From: Nitrosomonas sp. HPC101
GTDB lineage: Bacteria; Pseudomonadota; Gammaproteobacteria; Burkholderiales; Nitrosomonadaceae
NCBI RefSeq assembly: GCF_009833125.1
Contig: NZ_QRCC01000001.1
Span: 124,001-188,000, forward strand
DNA length: 64,000 nucleotides
Reading direction: 5' to 3'
Shown here: piece by piece, positions 8,290 to 18,535 of the stretch
Layout: each line of letters starts with the position of its first letter
Position numbering within the stretch: the first letter of the stretch is position 1
Notes under the pieces: model-generated
Databases searched by the model: none
The model's input: only the letters and a program-made list of their open reading frames with translations
Told to the model about the DNA's origin: nothing
Translations under genes and position numbers: made by a program

Positions 8290-9462
8290 ATGAACGCAAC
8301 CATCCTTGTCCTCAACGCCGGTTCATCCAGCATTAAATTCGGACTCTATCAAGCAATATACAGAGATCTATCAGCCATTTGTCAGGGGAAAATCGACATC
8401 CGCGACAATGCTTCCCTGTTTCAAGTCAAGGATTCCCAGAACCATTCGCTCTGGCAACAATCTGTTCACGCTTCCTGTCATGAGGATGCCATCCTAATAC
8501 TATTACAGTGGTTGGAAACACACATGAGTGAGCACCCGCCGACAGCTATCGGTCATCGTATCGTGCATGGTGGCACCATGTTTGATCAGTCGGTTATCCT
8601 CGATGAATCGGTCATCCAGCGATTGTTTCAGCTGGTTCCATTGGCTCCTTTGCATCAACCTGACGGCCTGGCGGGAATCAGCTCGTTACAGCGCTTCAAA
8701 CCGGATTTACGCCAGGTCGCCTGTTTCGATACCACATTTCACCGCACCATGCCAGAAACAGAACGTATCTATGCCCTACCCCGCCATTTAACAGACCAGG
8801 GAATTCAGCGCTATGGCTTTCATGGTCTTTCCTATGAATACATCGCTCATAAACTGCCTGATCATATGGGCAATCGAGCGGAAGGACGCATCATCGTCGC
8901 GCATCTCGGTAATGGTGTCAGCCTGTGTGCATTGAAACAGCGCAGAAGTATTGCCACCACCATGGGATTCACCCCACTGGAGGGCTTACCGATGGGAACA
9001 CGCTGCGGTAATCTTGATCCGGCCGTTTTGCTCTACCTGATGCGTGAACAGAGAATGGATCATGACAATCTGTCAGAACTGTTGCATCGGCACGCCGGTC
9101 TGCTCGGTGTCTCCGGCATCAGCGCAGATATGCGCACATTACTGGCAAGTGACGCCCCTTGTGCCCGGCAGGCAGTCGATCTATTCGTATGGCAACTATG
9201 TCGTCATATCGGTGCCATGGCAGCCACACTCGAAGGAATCGACGGCCTGGTTTTTACGGCGGGCATCGGCGAACATGCATCAGAGATTCGTGCGCGAGTT
9301 TGCGCTCGATTGGGATGGTTGGGAGTCAGGCTTGATGTAAGCGCTAATCGGGCCAATGCGACCTGTATCCATACTGCCGAAAGTCATGTCAGCGTGCTTG
9401 TTCTGCCGACTGACGAAGAAATCGTTATTGCTCGCCACACACTACAGCTCATCACGCCCTAA
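8290..9462 (+). CDS. ackA: Acetate kinase
   Basis: This 390-residue ASKHA-fold kinase interconverts acetyl phosphate plus ADP with acetate plus ATP. Family signatures: LVLNAGSSSIKFGLY at the N-terminus, GHRIVHGG, CFDTTFH, RYGFHGLSYEYI, and the C-terminal FTAGIGEHASEIR. Length matches the family. No phosphotransacetylase gene is beside it, so it is monocistronic here and faces the end of the kdp locus. Confidence 0.96.
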   Translation: MNATILVLNAGSSSIKFGLYQAIYRDLSAICQGKIDIRDNASLFQVKDSQNHSLWQQSVHASCHEDAILILLQWLETHMSEHPPTAIGHRIVHGGTMFDQSVILDESVIQRLFQLVPLAPLHQPDGLAGISSLQRFKPDLRQVACFDTTFHRTMPETERIYALPRHLTDQGIQRYGFHGLSYEYIAHKLPDHMGNRAEGRIIVAHLGNGVSLCALKQRRSIATTMGFTPLEGLPMGTRCGNLDPAVLLYLMREQRMDHDNLSELLHRHAGLLGVSGISADMRTLLASDAPCARQAVDLFVWQLCRHIGAMAATLEGIDGLVFTAGIGEHASEIRARVCARLGWLGVRLDVSANRANATCIHTAESHVSVLVLPTDEEIVIARHTLQLITP

Positions 9463-9573
9463 GCAGCCGTTATTCTAATTTCCAACCCCTGGACGGTCTG
9501 AAATGCTCACTCCCATCTTGAAATTGAGACGTAAAAAGATTTATGAACGCTTTCGAAGCGAGATTAAAGAACT
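9463..9573. other. Foreign-looking segment at the kdpE breakpoint
   Basis: The short stretch between ackA and the broken kdpE has a 32-codon rightward frame (starting MLTPILKLRRKK near 9502) that I do not recognise. It probably derives from whatever event removed the rest of kdpE. Confidence 0.3.
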
Positions 9574-9714
9574 TTATGCAAGCCGTATCAGGGAAATCTG
9601 AACTGGCAGGCTGGTCGCTTCAAATATCTCGTAACCCTCGGTAGCCAGCGCCAGGCGTACAAAACGGCGAATATTTGTCTCATCCTCGACAATCAGGATA
9701 CGTGCCTCATTCAT
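9574..9714 (-). pseudogene. kdpE: Truncated response regulator KdpE
   Basis: Only 46 codons remain. The start overlaps the kdpD stop by four bases (ATGA), as in intact kdpDE operons. The first ~34 residues are a normal receiver-domain start: MNEARILIVEDETNIRRFVR followed by LALATEGYEIFEAT. The reading then turns into an unrelated tail (SLPVQISLIRLA) and stops at 9576. The phosphoacceptor aspartate and the whole DNA-binding domain are missing, so this cannot work as a regulator. Deletion or insertion at about 9610 is the likely cause. Confidence 0.88.
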
Positions 9715-12575
9715 GGGTTATCCCTGTCCGCCAACACTGCTTGCGCCTCGCTGCCATCATCCTGCGGCGGCTCCCCCCGCGGCAAAATGATGACGAATCG
9801 GGCACCCGCCACATGCCCCTGTTCAAACCGGTTTTCCCCATAAATTCTGCCACCATGCACCTGGACAATCGCGCGGCAAATTGCCAACCCGAGGCCGACA
9901 CCATGAATAGCCGTTTCTCTGCTGCCACGCTCAAACTTTCCGAAAACCGATTCCTCGCGGCCAACGGGCAAACCGGGGCCTTCATCATCAATAGTAATGC
10001 ACACGCTGCTGCCAAGCACTTTTGCACTGATGCGGATAGCCGTACCTGCCGGGGTATACTTAACTGCATTCTCCAGCAAGTTGGTCAGCACACGTTCAAA
10101 CAACACCGCATCCAGATACAAAAGCGGCAGATCCTCAGCCAGTTGCACCTCAACAGGATGTCTCTCCGGCAGCGAAGTGCAAGCAGCAAGCGCACTTCCC
10201 ACTATTTCCTCTAGTGGCAACCATTCGCAATGCAGCTGAAACTTGCCGGATTCCAGGTGCGCCATATCCAGGAGATTGTTAACCAGGATACTCATGCGCC
10301 GGGCAGATTGGCGGATGGCACCGGCTATTTCAGCTTGCGGAGCGGGTAATGGGGGTGAAACCAGATTCAGCGTATCGGCCAATCCCACAAGCGACGCCAG
10401 CGGGGTACGCAAATCATGCGAGATGGCAGACAGCAGGGAGTTTCGCAGCCGTTCCGATTCCATTTGCACGATGCTGTCCTGTGCCACTTGAATGTAATGG
10501 ATACGCTCCAGGGAAATTGCCAGCAGTGAAGCACAGGTATCCAGCAATTGCCGTTGCTCGGGAGTAAACATAGTCTGCACCGGTTGCACTGCCAGCACCC
10601 CGCGCAAACGCATGGGGGCTTTCAGCGGCAACATCAGGCAGGCGCAGGAAGGCAGTGTATAAGTGCCGTGGCCGGCAGCTTCTCCTTTGTCAAAACACCA
10701 CTGTGCCACCGCCATATCCACGTCTGTACTGGCCCCGGGCTGAATTTGCAGTTGATTGTTACGATCGGCCACCAGCAAGGCCGACTTGGCAGCAAATTCA
10801 GTCGCTATAAAATGTGCACTCACCTCGGCCACTTTTTCGGCAAGCAGTGCTGCCGATAATTCACGCGACATCTGGTAGAGCCCCCGTACGCGCCGCTCGC
10901 GCTCGGTAGCCACCTCGGCCTGGGAATGCAATCCCGCGGTAAGCTGACCAATCACCAACGCCACCGCCAGCATAACGGCGAAAGTGATCAGGTACTGGAT
11001 GTCACTGACATTGAACGACAAATGCGGCGGCACAAAGAAAAAATCGAACAACGCCACCCCCAGAAACGTCGTCAGCATGGCCGGTCCGCGCCCGTAGCGC
11101 AATGCCACGCCCACCACTGCCATCAGGAACAGCATCACGATATTGGTCATATCCAGCGTACCGTGCAATAGTGTGGCCGCCACCGCTACCAGCATGCAAA
11201 CGGCAATGGCAATGACGTAGCCCTGCCAGTAAACAAGCGCCGGATCCATCCTGAATCTGCGTGTTTGACTGCTTTTTCGCTTGTCATCCGGCAGCGGCAC
11301 CTGAAGTACATCCATATCAGGGGTTTGATCTGCCAACTGCTCGATGAGCGAAGATCGCCAGTATCGCCGGCCTGATCGCCACCCCAGCACTAAACGCGAA
11401 AGATTGTTTTCACGCGCGTAACGTATCAGCACTTCTCCTGCATCGGTGCCCGCAGGCATGGCTATGGTTGCCCCCAGTTCCTGTGCAAGCTTGAGAACGC
11501 GCAATGCCTGCTGGCGCTCGTCTTCATCCACACGCCGCTGTGACGATGTATCGACGAATACCGCGTGCCACGGTAAATTGGTTTGTGCTGCAAGGCGTGC
11601 CGCAGTACGCACCACCGCTTCGCCGCCCATACCCGGCCCGACACAAGCCAGAATCGCATCACGCGTGGACCATAACAACCGCCCATCCGTCACACCCAAT
11701 GTACGCCGCCAGCTCTGCATCTGGGTATCCACACGATCAGCGGTGCGGCGCAGTGCCAGTTCGCGTAGCGCAATCAGATTACCCTTGCGGAAAAAATTGG
11801 CGGCTGCATGCCTGATCTGTTCAGGAATATAGATCTTGCCCGCCGCAAGGCGAGCAAGCAATTCATCCGGCGGAAGATCAACTATCACGACTTCTTCAGC
11901 AGTATCAAACAATGTGTCGGGCACTGTCTCCCGTACACGAATGCCGGTAATACCGCCGACAATATCGTTAAGGCTTTCAAGATGCTGTACATTCATTGTG
12001 CTCCACACATCGATACCGGCAGCCAGCAATTCCTCCACATCCTGCCAGCGCTTGGGGTGGCGTGAACCGGCAATGTTACTGTGCGCCAACTCATCCAGCA
12101 GCACCAGCGGTGGCTCGGGTCCGCCTGCGTGTGCGGTACCAAAAGCCAGCGCAGCATCAAGATCGAACTCCTTGAGCGTATGGCCGCGATAGGAAACGAC
12201 CTTGCGTGGCAATAGCGGCAAACCGACTGCCAGCGCTTCGGTCTCGGCACGGCCGTGTGTTTCCACCACGCCGATGATCAATGGCACACCCTGCGCATGC
12301 GCTGTGCGCGCAGCCGACAGCATGGCATAGGTTTTGCCAACACCAGCCGAGGCACCAAAGAAAATCTTTAGCCGGCCACGCTGCGCACGCGCTTCTTCCT
12401 GTTGCACCTGCTGTAACAGGACATCAGGATCAGGGCGTTGATCGTCTGGCGCTGCGGTTGGGAAGGAATCGGATACAAGATTCGTCATACCGGCCTGGCA
12501 CCAGAATATATTTTCGGTTGCAGCTGCATCGCCATACGCTTCATCAAAACCGGCAACTGGAACCGGATAACCCAT
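9711..12575 (-). CDS. kdpD: Osmosensitive K+ channel sensor histidine kinase KdpD
   Basis: The 954-residue frame contains the whole KdpD architecture. The N-terminal KdpD domain has a Walker A GASAGVGKT at 74-82 and HSNIAGSRHPKRW. A universal-stress-like domain, four transmembrane helices (DUF4118) and a GAF-like region follow, then the dimerisation/phosphoacceptor box AISHDLRTPLASLVG and a GHKL ATPase with DDEGPGLP and GVGLGLAI. KdpD senses potassium limitation or turgor and phosphorylates KdpE. The family start probably corresponds to Met30 (12488), because the first 29 residues are unconserved. It lies 24 bp after kdpB in the same operon. Its partner kdpE is truncated, so signalling to the kdp promoter is probably lost unless another regulator exists. 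Confidence 0.95.
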   Translation of the reverse strand: MGYPVPVAGFDEAYGDAAATENIFWCQAGMTNLVSDSFPTAAPDDQRPDPDVLLQQVQQEEARAQRGRLKIFFGASAGVGKTYAMLSAARTAHAQGVPLIIGVVETHGRAETEALAVGLPLLPRKVVSYRGHTLKEFDLDAALAFGTAHAGGPEPPLVLLDELAHSNIAGSRHPKRWQDVEELLAAGIDVWSTMNVQHLESLNDIVGGITGIRVRETVPDTLFDTAEEVVIVDLPPDELLARLAAGKIYIPEQIRHAAANFFRKGNLIALRELALRRTADRVDTQMQSWRRTLGVTDGRLLWSTRDAILACVGPGMGGEAVVRTAARLAAQTNLPWHAVFVDTSSQRRVDEDERQQALRVLKLAQELGATIAMPAGTDAGEVLIRYARENNLSRLVLGWRSGRRYWRSSLIEQLADQTPDMDVLQVPLPDDKRKSSQTRRFRMDPALVYWQGYVIAIAVCMLVAVAATLLHGTLDMTNIVMLFLMAVVGVALRYGRGPAMLTTFLGVALFDFFFVPPHLSFNVSDIQYLITFAVMLAVALVIGQLTAGLHSQAEVATERERRVRGLYQMSRELSAALLAEKVAEVSAHFIATEFAAKSALLVADRNNQLQIQPGASTDVDMAVAQWCFDKGEAAGHGTYTLPSCACLMLPLKAPMRLRGVLAVQPVQTMFTPEQRQLLDTCASLLAISLERIHYIQVAQDSIVQMESERLRNSLLSAISHDLRTPLASLVGLADTLNLVSPPLPAPQAEIAGAIRQSARRMSILVNNLLDMAHLESGKFQLHCEWLPLEEIVGSALAACTSLPERHPVEVQLAEDLPLLYLDAVLFERVLTNLLENAVKYTPAGTAIRISAKVLGSSVCITIDDEGPGLPVGREESVFGKFERGSRETAIHGVGLGLAICRAIVQVHGGRIYGENRFEQGHVAGARFVIILPRGEPPQDDGSEAQAVLADRDNP

Positions 12576-12599
12576 ACATTTTTCATGATCTTTCTCTTT

Positions 12600-14696
12600 T
12601 CATGCCCACCCTAACCCGGAAATTACCCAATCAATAAACTTGATACCGATGAAGGGCACAATCAACCCACCCAGTCCATAGACCAGCAGATTGCGCCGCA
12701 GCAGTGCGGCAGCGCCTACTGCGCGATATTTCACCCCCCTGAGCGCCAGCGGGATCAAAAATACGATAATGAGCGCGTTGAAAATCACCGCTGACAAGAT
12801 AGCCGACGACGGGCTGGCCAGGCCCATCACGTTAAGCGCACCCAGTTGCGGGTAAGTACTGACAAAGGCAGCCGGGATGATGGCGAAATACTTGGCCAGA
12901 TCGTTGGCAATACTGAAGGTGGTCAGCGAACCGCGTGTCATCAGCATCTGCTTGCCGGTTTCCACGATCCTGATCAGCTTGGTTGGATTACTGTCGAGAT
13001 CGACCATGTTGCCCGCCTCCTTCGCTGCCTGGGTACCCGTATTCATGGCCACGGCCACATCGGCCTGTGCCAGCGCGGGCGCATCATTAGTCCCATCGCC
13101 CGTCATTGCCACCAGCTGACCTCTGGCCTGGTATTCACGAATCAGCGCCAGCTTGGCTTCGGGTGTGGCCTCGGCCAAAAAATCATCCACACCCGCCTCA
13201 GCGGCAATGGCTGCCGCGGTCAGGCGATTGTCGCCTGTAATCATCACGGTTTTAATACCCATGCGGCGCAGCTCAGCAAAACGCTCTTTGATACCCCCCT
13301 TGACAATGTCCTTAAGCTCGACCACACCCAACGCATGGCTGCCATCGGCCACCACCAGCGGCGTGCTGCCTCGACGGGAAACATCATCCACAGCTTGTTG
13401 CAACGCTTGCGGGAATTGCCCGCCCAGGGCTTCGACATGGCGGCGTACAGCATCTGCGGCGCCTTTGCGGATGCTTCGGCCATCGGCCAGATCGACTCCG
13501 CTCATACGCGTCTGCGCCGTGAAGTGCACGAATTGTGCGCCGAGACTTTCGACATCCCGCTCGCGCAGGTTGAATTTCTGCTTGGCCAGTACGACAATGC
13601 TGCGCCCTTCCGGCGTTTCATCAGCCAGAGATGCCAGCTGCGCGGCATCGGCCAGCTGTTCCTCACTCACACCCCGCACCGGCAGGAAGCTGCTGGCCTG
13701 GCGATTGCCCAGGGTAATAGTACCGGTCTTGTCCAGCAGCAGTACATCCACGTCACCGGCAGCTTCTACCGCACGCCCCGAGGTGGCGATCACATTGGCC
13801 TGCATCATGCGGCTCATGCCCGCCACACCAATGGCCGAGAGCAAACCACCGATGGTCGTCGGTATCAGACATACCAGAAGCGCCACCAGCACCGTAACGC
13901 TAATCACCGAGCCATTACCCGCTTGCGACACGGCAAACCGGGAAAATGGCATCAAGGTAACAATGACCAGCACAAACACCAGCGTCAGTCCCACCAGCAG
14001 TATCATCAGCGCAATCTCATTGGGCGTTTTTTTGCGGCTGGCGCCCTCGACCATCGCGATCATGCGATCCACAAAGGTTTCACCCGGGTTCACCACGACG
14101 CGCACCACAATCCAGTCTGAAAGTACCCGCGTACCGCCGGTAACGGCAGAAAAATCACCACCGGATTCACGGATGACCGGGGCTGATTCACCAGTAATAG
14201 CCGATTCATCCACCGAGGCGACGCCATCAATCACCTCGCCATCGGCCGGAATCACATCCCCGGCCTCAATGAACACAATGTCCTCCTTGCGCAGCGCGTC
14301 GGCTTCAACGGACAACCACTTCAACTCGCTGCGCCCGGGCGCGCGTGCCTCATAGTTTTTGCCATCGAGCCTTTTGGCCCAGGTACGTTTTTTCAGTCTG
14401 CGCAAGCTGGCAGCTTGTGCTTTACTTCGGCCTTCGGCCAGCGCCTCGGCAAAATTGGCGAACAGCACCGTGAACCACAGCCACAGACTGATCGCCAGAA
14501 TGAATCCTGCCGGAGCTTCACCCTGGCTGCCCAGCGCCCGCACAAATAGCAAGGTTGTGAGAATCGAACCCAGATAGACGACAAACATCACCGGGTTGCG
14601 CCACTGTGCCCGTGGCGAGAGCTTGCGCAAAGTATCCAGCAGCGCCTGCCGCATCAGAACGGGATCAAACAAAGACAAGGATTTTTTACCGGACAT
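12600..14696 (-). CDS. kdpB: Potassium-transporting P-type ATPase, catalytic subunit KdpB
   Basis: This 698-residue P-type ATPase energises potassium uptake through KdpA. Motifs are intact: TGES at 168-171 in the actuator domain, the phosphorylation site DKTGT at 322-326, [20 protein letters not shown] in the N/P region and [17 protein letters not shown] near the hinge. The start overlaps the kdpC end by 11 bp. In most bacteria kdpB follows kdpA directly; here kdpC intervenes. The gene itself shows no damage. Confidence 0.97.
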   Translation of the reverse strand: MSGKKSLSLFDPVLMRQALLDTLRKLSPRAQWRNPVMFVVYLGSILTTLLFVRALGSQGEAPAGFILAISLWLWFTVLFANFAEALAEGRSKAQAASLRRLKKRTWAKRLDGKNYEARAPGRSELKWLSVEADALRKEDIVFIEAGDVIPADGEVIDGVASVDESAITGESAPVIRESGGDFSAVTGGTRVLSDWIVVRVVVNPGETFVDRMIAMVEGASRKKTPNEIALMILLVGLTLVFVLVIVTLMPFSRFAVSQAGNGSVISVTVLVALLVCLIPTTIGGLLSAIGVAGMSRMMQANVIATSGRAVEAAGDVDVLLLDKTGTITLGNRQASSFLPVRGVSEEQLADAAQLASLADETPEGRSIVVLAKQKFNLRERDVESLGAQFVHFTAQTRMSGVDLADGRSIRKGAADAVRRHVEALGGQFPQALQQAVDDVSRRGSTPLVVADGSHALGVVELKDIVKGGIKERFAELRRMGIKTVMITGDNRLTAAAIAAEAGVDDFLAEATPEAKLALIREYQARGQLVAMTGDGTNDAPALAQADVAVAMNTGTQAAKEAGNMVDLDSNPTKLIRIVETGKQMLMTRGSLTTFSIANDLAKYFAIIPAAFVSTYPQLGALNVMGLASPSSAILSAVIFNALIIVFLIPLALRGVKYRAVGAAALLRRNLLVYGLGGLIVPFIGIKFIDWVISGLGWA

Positions 14697-15405
14697 GGTG
14701 TTCTCCCCCGTGATTCACGTGCGCAGCCTCTGCGCCCGCCGCATCTGGTAGCATGTGCTCATCCAGCGCCAAATTCAAAAGCAGGACATTGACACGCGGC
14801 TCACCCAACAGCCCCAGCAAGCGCCCTTCTGTGTGCTGTGCCAGCAAGGATTGCACCTGTGCCAACGGCAGGTGGCGCGCGTTGGCAACCCGATCCATTT
14901 GTAATTGCGCATTGGCAACCGAGATATGCGGATCCAGCCCCGAAGCCGAAGCAGTCACGGCATCCACTGGCACGGATGCATCCGCAGGCAACCCATTGGT
15001 TGCGCGATAATCCTTCACCCTTTGCTGTACGGCTTCGATCAGTGCCGCATTGGTTGGGCCTTGATTACTGCCCGCCGAGGCACCCGCGTTATACGGCGAA
15101 GCTACGCGCTTGCTGCTGTCGACGGGATCAGCAGCCAGGGTGCTGCTCGGGCGTGGATGGAAATAGCGTGCCTCTCTGAAGTCCTGGCCAATCAGACGTG
15201 AGCCTACGACTGTGCTGCCTTGCTGAATCAGGCTGCCCGATGCTTGTGCAGGCAACAGCAGTTGCGCAACTCCCGTGACTGCCAGCGGGTAAGCAATGCC
15301 CGTGACCAGTGCGACGAAGACAGCACCGCGCAGGCAAGGCCCCAGCAGAGCGTGTAACGGTGAGATCTTCATATCGTTGTTTACAGGAGTGGAAGATATA
15401 TTCAT
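14686..15405 (-). CDS. kdpC: Potassium-transporting ATPase KdpC subunit
   Basis: KdpC is the single-pass stabilising subunit of the Kdp complex. The ATG at 15405 is preferred because GAGG lies seven bases upstream; an earlier in-frame ATG at 15462 would run into kdpA. One transmembrane helix (about residues 25-47) is followed by the periplasmic domain with [33 protein letters not shown] and [10 protein letters not shown]. It starts 14 bp after kdpA and overlaps kdpB. Its position between kdpA and kdpB is unusual. Confidence 0.95.
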   Translation of the reverse strand: MNISSTPVNNDMKISPLHALLGPCLRGAVFVALVTGIAYPLAVTGVAQLLLPAQASGSLIQQGSTVVGSRLIGQDFREARYFHPRPSSTLAADPVDSSKRVASPYNAGASAGSNQGPTNAALIEAVQQRVKDYRATNGLPADASVPVDAVTASASGLDPHISVANAQLQMDRVANARHLPLAQVQSLLAQHTEGRLLGLLGEPRVNVLLLNLALDEHMLPDAAGAEAAHVNHGGEHHVR

Positions 15406-15418
15406 GTTATACCTCGAT

Positions 15419-17124
15419 TCAGCGCTGAAGCTGGCCAGCCAGCATCTGCAAGTGCTCGACAATCGGCCCCAGCGCCAGCACGGGCAGAAAGGTCAGACCA
15501 CCGACGATCAACACCACGAATATCAACAATCCCATGAACAGTGGTGTGGCGGTGGGAAAGGTACCGGGACCATCGGCCACGGTTTTCTTGGCAGCCAGCG
15601 AACCAGCGACTGCCAGCAAAGGCAGCAAGGTGAAATAACGCCCCACCAGCATCGCCAGGCCAATGGTCGTGTTGAAAAATGGCGTGTTGGCGTTGAAGCC
15701 GGCAAAGGCCGAACCGTTGTTGGCCGTGCCGGAGGTGTAGGCGTAAAGCACTTCGGTAAACCCGTGCGCGCCATGATTGGCAAGGCTGGCATCAGTTGCA
15801 GGCCAGAGCACGGCCAGCGCGGTAAAGCCCAGAATGGAAGCCGAGTGCGCCAGTATCGGGAGCATAACCAACTTGATTTCGCGCGCTTCGATCTTTTTGC
15901 CCAGAAATTCCGGTGTGCGGCCAATCATCATACCCGCCAGGAATACTGTCAGGATGGCGTACTGGATCAGGTTGATGAAGCCCGCACCATCGCCGCCGAA
16001 TACACAGTTGAGCATCATCTGTGCCAGTGGCACGAAGCCTCCCATCGGCATGAGCGAATCATGCATGGCATTGACCGAGCCCGTGGTGGCGGCCGTAGTG
16101 GTGGTGACAAACAGCGCCGTCCCCGCGATGCCAAAGCGCATCTCCTTGCCTTCCATATTGCCACCCGGTTGGGTAGCAGACAGTGTCTGCTCTGCACCTA
16201 CTTTCGCCAGCAAGGGATTACCGCTTTGCTCTGCAGCATACGCCCAGGCCAGAAAGCCGGTGAACAGCACCAAAAACGCGCTGAAGAACACCCAACCCTG
16301 CCGCCTGCGTGCCAGCATCAAGCCAAATGTGACGGTGAGCGCCGACGGAATCAGCAGCATTGACAGGATGTGCAAGGTGTTAGTCAAAGGCGTCGGGTTC
16401 TCAAACGGATGCGCTGCATTCGTGCCGAAAAAACCGCCGCCGTTGGTACCAATATGCTTGATGGTCTCGAAACCCGCCACCGGTCCAAGAATGATCTGCT
16501 GGCGCCCCCCTCCAGTGTGGTTACCTCCACTTGACCAGTCAGCGTTTGCGGCACACCTTGCCAAACATAGATCAGTGCTGCCACGAAACACAACGGCAAC
16601 ATCACACGCCAGAGAACGCGCATAAAATCCACCCAATAGTTGCCAATGTCCTGGCTGCCGGTGCGTGCCAGCCCGCGAATGAAACCACCCGCTGCCGCCA
16701 CACCGGTGGTGGCGCCACAAAACATCAAAAAGGTGATGGCCAGCATCTGTGTAGCATTCGACAGACTGGCCTCACCCGCGTAAGCCTGCCAGTTGGTGTT
16801 GGTGATGAAAGAGGCTGATGTATTGAAGGCCAGGTCAGGCACTTGTGCCGGATTACCCAATTCGTTGAGTGGCAATACATCCTGCAAGCGCAGCACAAGA
16901 TAGCCCAGTGCCATCATGGCAGCATTGGATAACAGTAACGCCAGACCGTAACGCGCCCAACCCATCCGCTCGCCGGGGTTGACGCCCAGTGCGCGATAGC
17001 TCAGGCGCTCCAGCGCCCAGTGGCGCTCATCTTCAAAAGCATGCGCCAGCCAGTGTCCGATGAGCACGGCAAACGCACCCATGATGGCCAGCACCAGAAC
17101 AAAGCCTGCGATATTGCCTTCCAT
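15419..17124 (-). pseudogene. kdpA: KdpA potassium-binding subunit, frameshifted
   Basis: Two overlapping frames together encode a complete KdpA of about 568 residues. The start at 17124 has a strong GAGGAGG site and encodes the N-terminal ~215 residues up to [12 protein letters not shown]. The rest, from [20 protein letters not shown] to the stop at 15419, is in another frame. Adding one base to the run of six C at 16505-16510 (plus strand) restores a continuous protein, including the selectivity segments [19 protein letters not shown] and [18 protein letters not shown]. This is either a true single-base deletion or a homopolymer error. Together with the broken kdpE it hints at decay of the operon. 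Confidence 0.88.
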
Positions 17125-17133
17125 ATCCCCTCC

Positions 17134-17217
17134 TCAAAGCCCGCGCAGCGCCAGCAGTATCCATACGGTGACGACAAAAAATGAAACCGACAGGCCGATG
17201 AACATTAGATCTCCCAT
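17134..17217 (-). CDS. Small kdp-associated membrane peptide
   Basis: A 27-codon frame (or 23 from the ATG at 17205, which has GGAG upstream) encodes one hydrophobic helix, starting MFIGLSVSFFVVTVWILLAL. It sits between kdpF and kdpA, with its stop 9 bp before the kdpA start. Similar one-helix peptides precede kdpA in pseudomonads and betaproteobacteria. Function is unknown; a second KdpF-like stabilising peptide is possible. Confidence 0.6.
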   Translation of the reverse strand: MGDLMFIGLSVSFFVVTVWILLALRGL

Positions 17218-17232
17218 GATGAGCCCCCGTGT

Positions 17233-17331
17233 TCAGAATCGTTCTGGGTGCAACAGGACGTAACCAGAATAGACAAACAGGCCCATTGCACCCGTCACAG
17301 CCAGCCAATGGACGAAAGCAGGTACAATCAT
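17233..17331 (-). CDS. kdpF: KdpF, small stabilising subunit of the Kdp ATPase
   Basis: This 32-codon frame has a perfect AGGAGG box before its ATG at 17331. It encodes a single transmembrane helix ending in YVLLHPERF, the KdpF hallmark. KdpF is a lipid-like peptide that stabilises KdpABC in E. coli. It is the first gene of the leftward kdp operon. Confidence 0.75.
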   Translation of the reverse strand: MIVPAFVHWLAVTGAMGLFVYSGYVLLHPERF

Positions 17332-17764
17332 GATCTTCCTCCTGAACAATTTTGCTTTAACTGGAAAAGTCTGAGGCCATAATTCTTTCAAATATATGGA
17401 GAAATGCTACGCCTTAAAAAATCAGGTTGTCGTAAAAATTGAAAAAGGTATATCAAGAAACCTGGAGGTGATTCATCTGCATGATGGCCTTCCTACGTCA
17501 GTATAATCGTCAAAATTTAGGGAAAGGCACCATGGACAAAGCGATTACGGTTTGGCTTTCAACGAGGAAGTGATCCGCAAACGGGCAATGCGTGATCAAC
17601 CACAGGAACACCAGCCACACCCCATGTCCGCCGGCATCTCCAGTGAAATCCATAGTTGGAATATCATCTATCCGTCTGCTACCGTTCACGACGGGTGCCA
17701 TTGCCCCCCTACCTGTTTCCGGATCTGTGGCTAGAGCAACCCCTGTCTGGAAGTACTGTTCCGA
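17332..17764. other. Intergenic region upstream of kdpF and of the PP-loop gene
   Basis: The kdp promoter should lie at 17340-17450. A short rightward frame at 17481-17573 and a TTG-initiated 60-codon frame at 17552-17734 have no recognisable product and weak ribosome sites. I see no clear KdpE-type operator, tRNA or terminator. Confidence 0.4.
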
Positions 17765-18535
17765 ATGCTGAAATCGTCCCCTGTATCCGGACAAATTTTT
17801 TGTAAATCTGCCGACAGCCAGAGCCCGGGTGCTTTGAGGAGTAAAAGGACGCTCCTTTCCTGGAGTAGCGGCAAGGACTGTGCATGGGCGCTTCACAAGC
17901 TGCGGCAAGACCCGCATGTGGATGTGGTTGGACTGTTTTGCACAGTCAACCAGGCGTTTGACCGTGTTGTCATGCATGGCGTCAGAGTCGTACTTCTGCA
18001 GCAACAGGCAGCAAACACAGGATTGCCGCTCCATATCATCAGGATTCCATCCCCCTGCAGCAACAGCGAATATGCATCTGCCATGTCCGCATTCGTCGAT
18101 TCCGTCAGGAGGGAAAACATCGAATGCTTTGCATTTGGCGACCTTTTTCTCGAAGATGTGCGCAAGTACCGGGAAGATCACCTGAAGGGAACCGGAATCA
18201 CGCCGATTTTTCCGCTCTGGGGCATTCCAACCGATACACTCTCCAGAGAAATGATCGCCGGTGGATTAAAGGCCGTAACCACTTGTATTGATCCAAAGCG
18301 CATTTCAGACAGGTTTGCGGGGAGGATCTACAACGCATCCTTTCTGGAAGATCTTCCGGATAATGTTGATCCTTGTGGCGAATACGGCGAATTCCACACC
18401 TTTTCGTTCGATGGGCCCATGTTTGAAAAACCGGTTGGTTTCATTCCGGGAGAAACCGTCCTTCGGGATAATTTTGTATTCACAGACCTGTTACCACTCG
18501 CACCTGATATCGTTCCCCCCGGGCAGATACGTTAG
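17765..18535 (+). CDS. Dph6-related PP-loop ATP pyrophosphatase
   Basis: The 256-residue protein has the N-type PP-loop SWSSGKDCAWALHKL near residues 32-46 and, further on, GDLFLEDVRKYREDHL and a GEYGEFHTFSFDGPMF segment. These define the Dph6/adenine-nucleotide-alpha-hydrolase group (diphthine-ammonia ligase family in archaea and eukaryotes). Bacteria lack diphthamide, so the bacterial substrate is unknown. The first ~27 residues are unconserved; a TTG just before the PP-loop could be the true start. It stands alone. Confidence 0.85.
   Translation: MLKSSPVSGQIFCKSADSQSPGALRSKRTLLSWSSGKDCAWALHKLRQDPHVDVVGLFCTVNQAFDRVVMHGVRVVLLQQQAANTGLPLHIIRIPSPCSNSEYASAMSAFVDSVRRENIECFAFGDLFLEDVRKYREDHLKGTGITPIFPLWGIPTDTLSREMIAGGLKAVTTCIDPKRISDRFAGRIYNASFLEDLPDNVDPCGEYGEFHTFSFDGPMFEKPVGFIPGETVLRDNFVFTDLLPLAPDIVPPGQIR

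Noticed and set aside
12846..14355. Two long plus-strand frames (424 and 400 codons) over kdpB
   Set aside because: They are antisense to kdpB, whose minus-strand frame has every P-type ATPase motif; their composition (His/Gln- or Ser/Thr-rich) is typical of shadows.
15296..16625. Long plus-strand frames (355 and 282 codons) over kdpA
   Set aside because: Antisense to a conserved potassium channel subunit; low-complexity Gln/His-rich translation.
15419..17124. Programmed frameshift in kdpA
   Set aside because: The run of six G on the coding strand lacks a slippery heptamer with downstream structure that I can see, and kdpA is not known to be recoded; mutation or sequencing error is more likely.
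17510..18181. 223-codon minus-strand frame
   Set aside because: Mostly antisense to the PP-loop gene, which has the conserved SGGKD-like motif; no family features in the antisense product.
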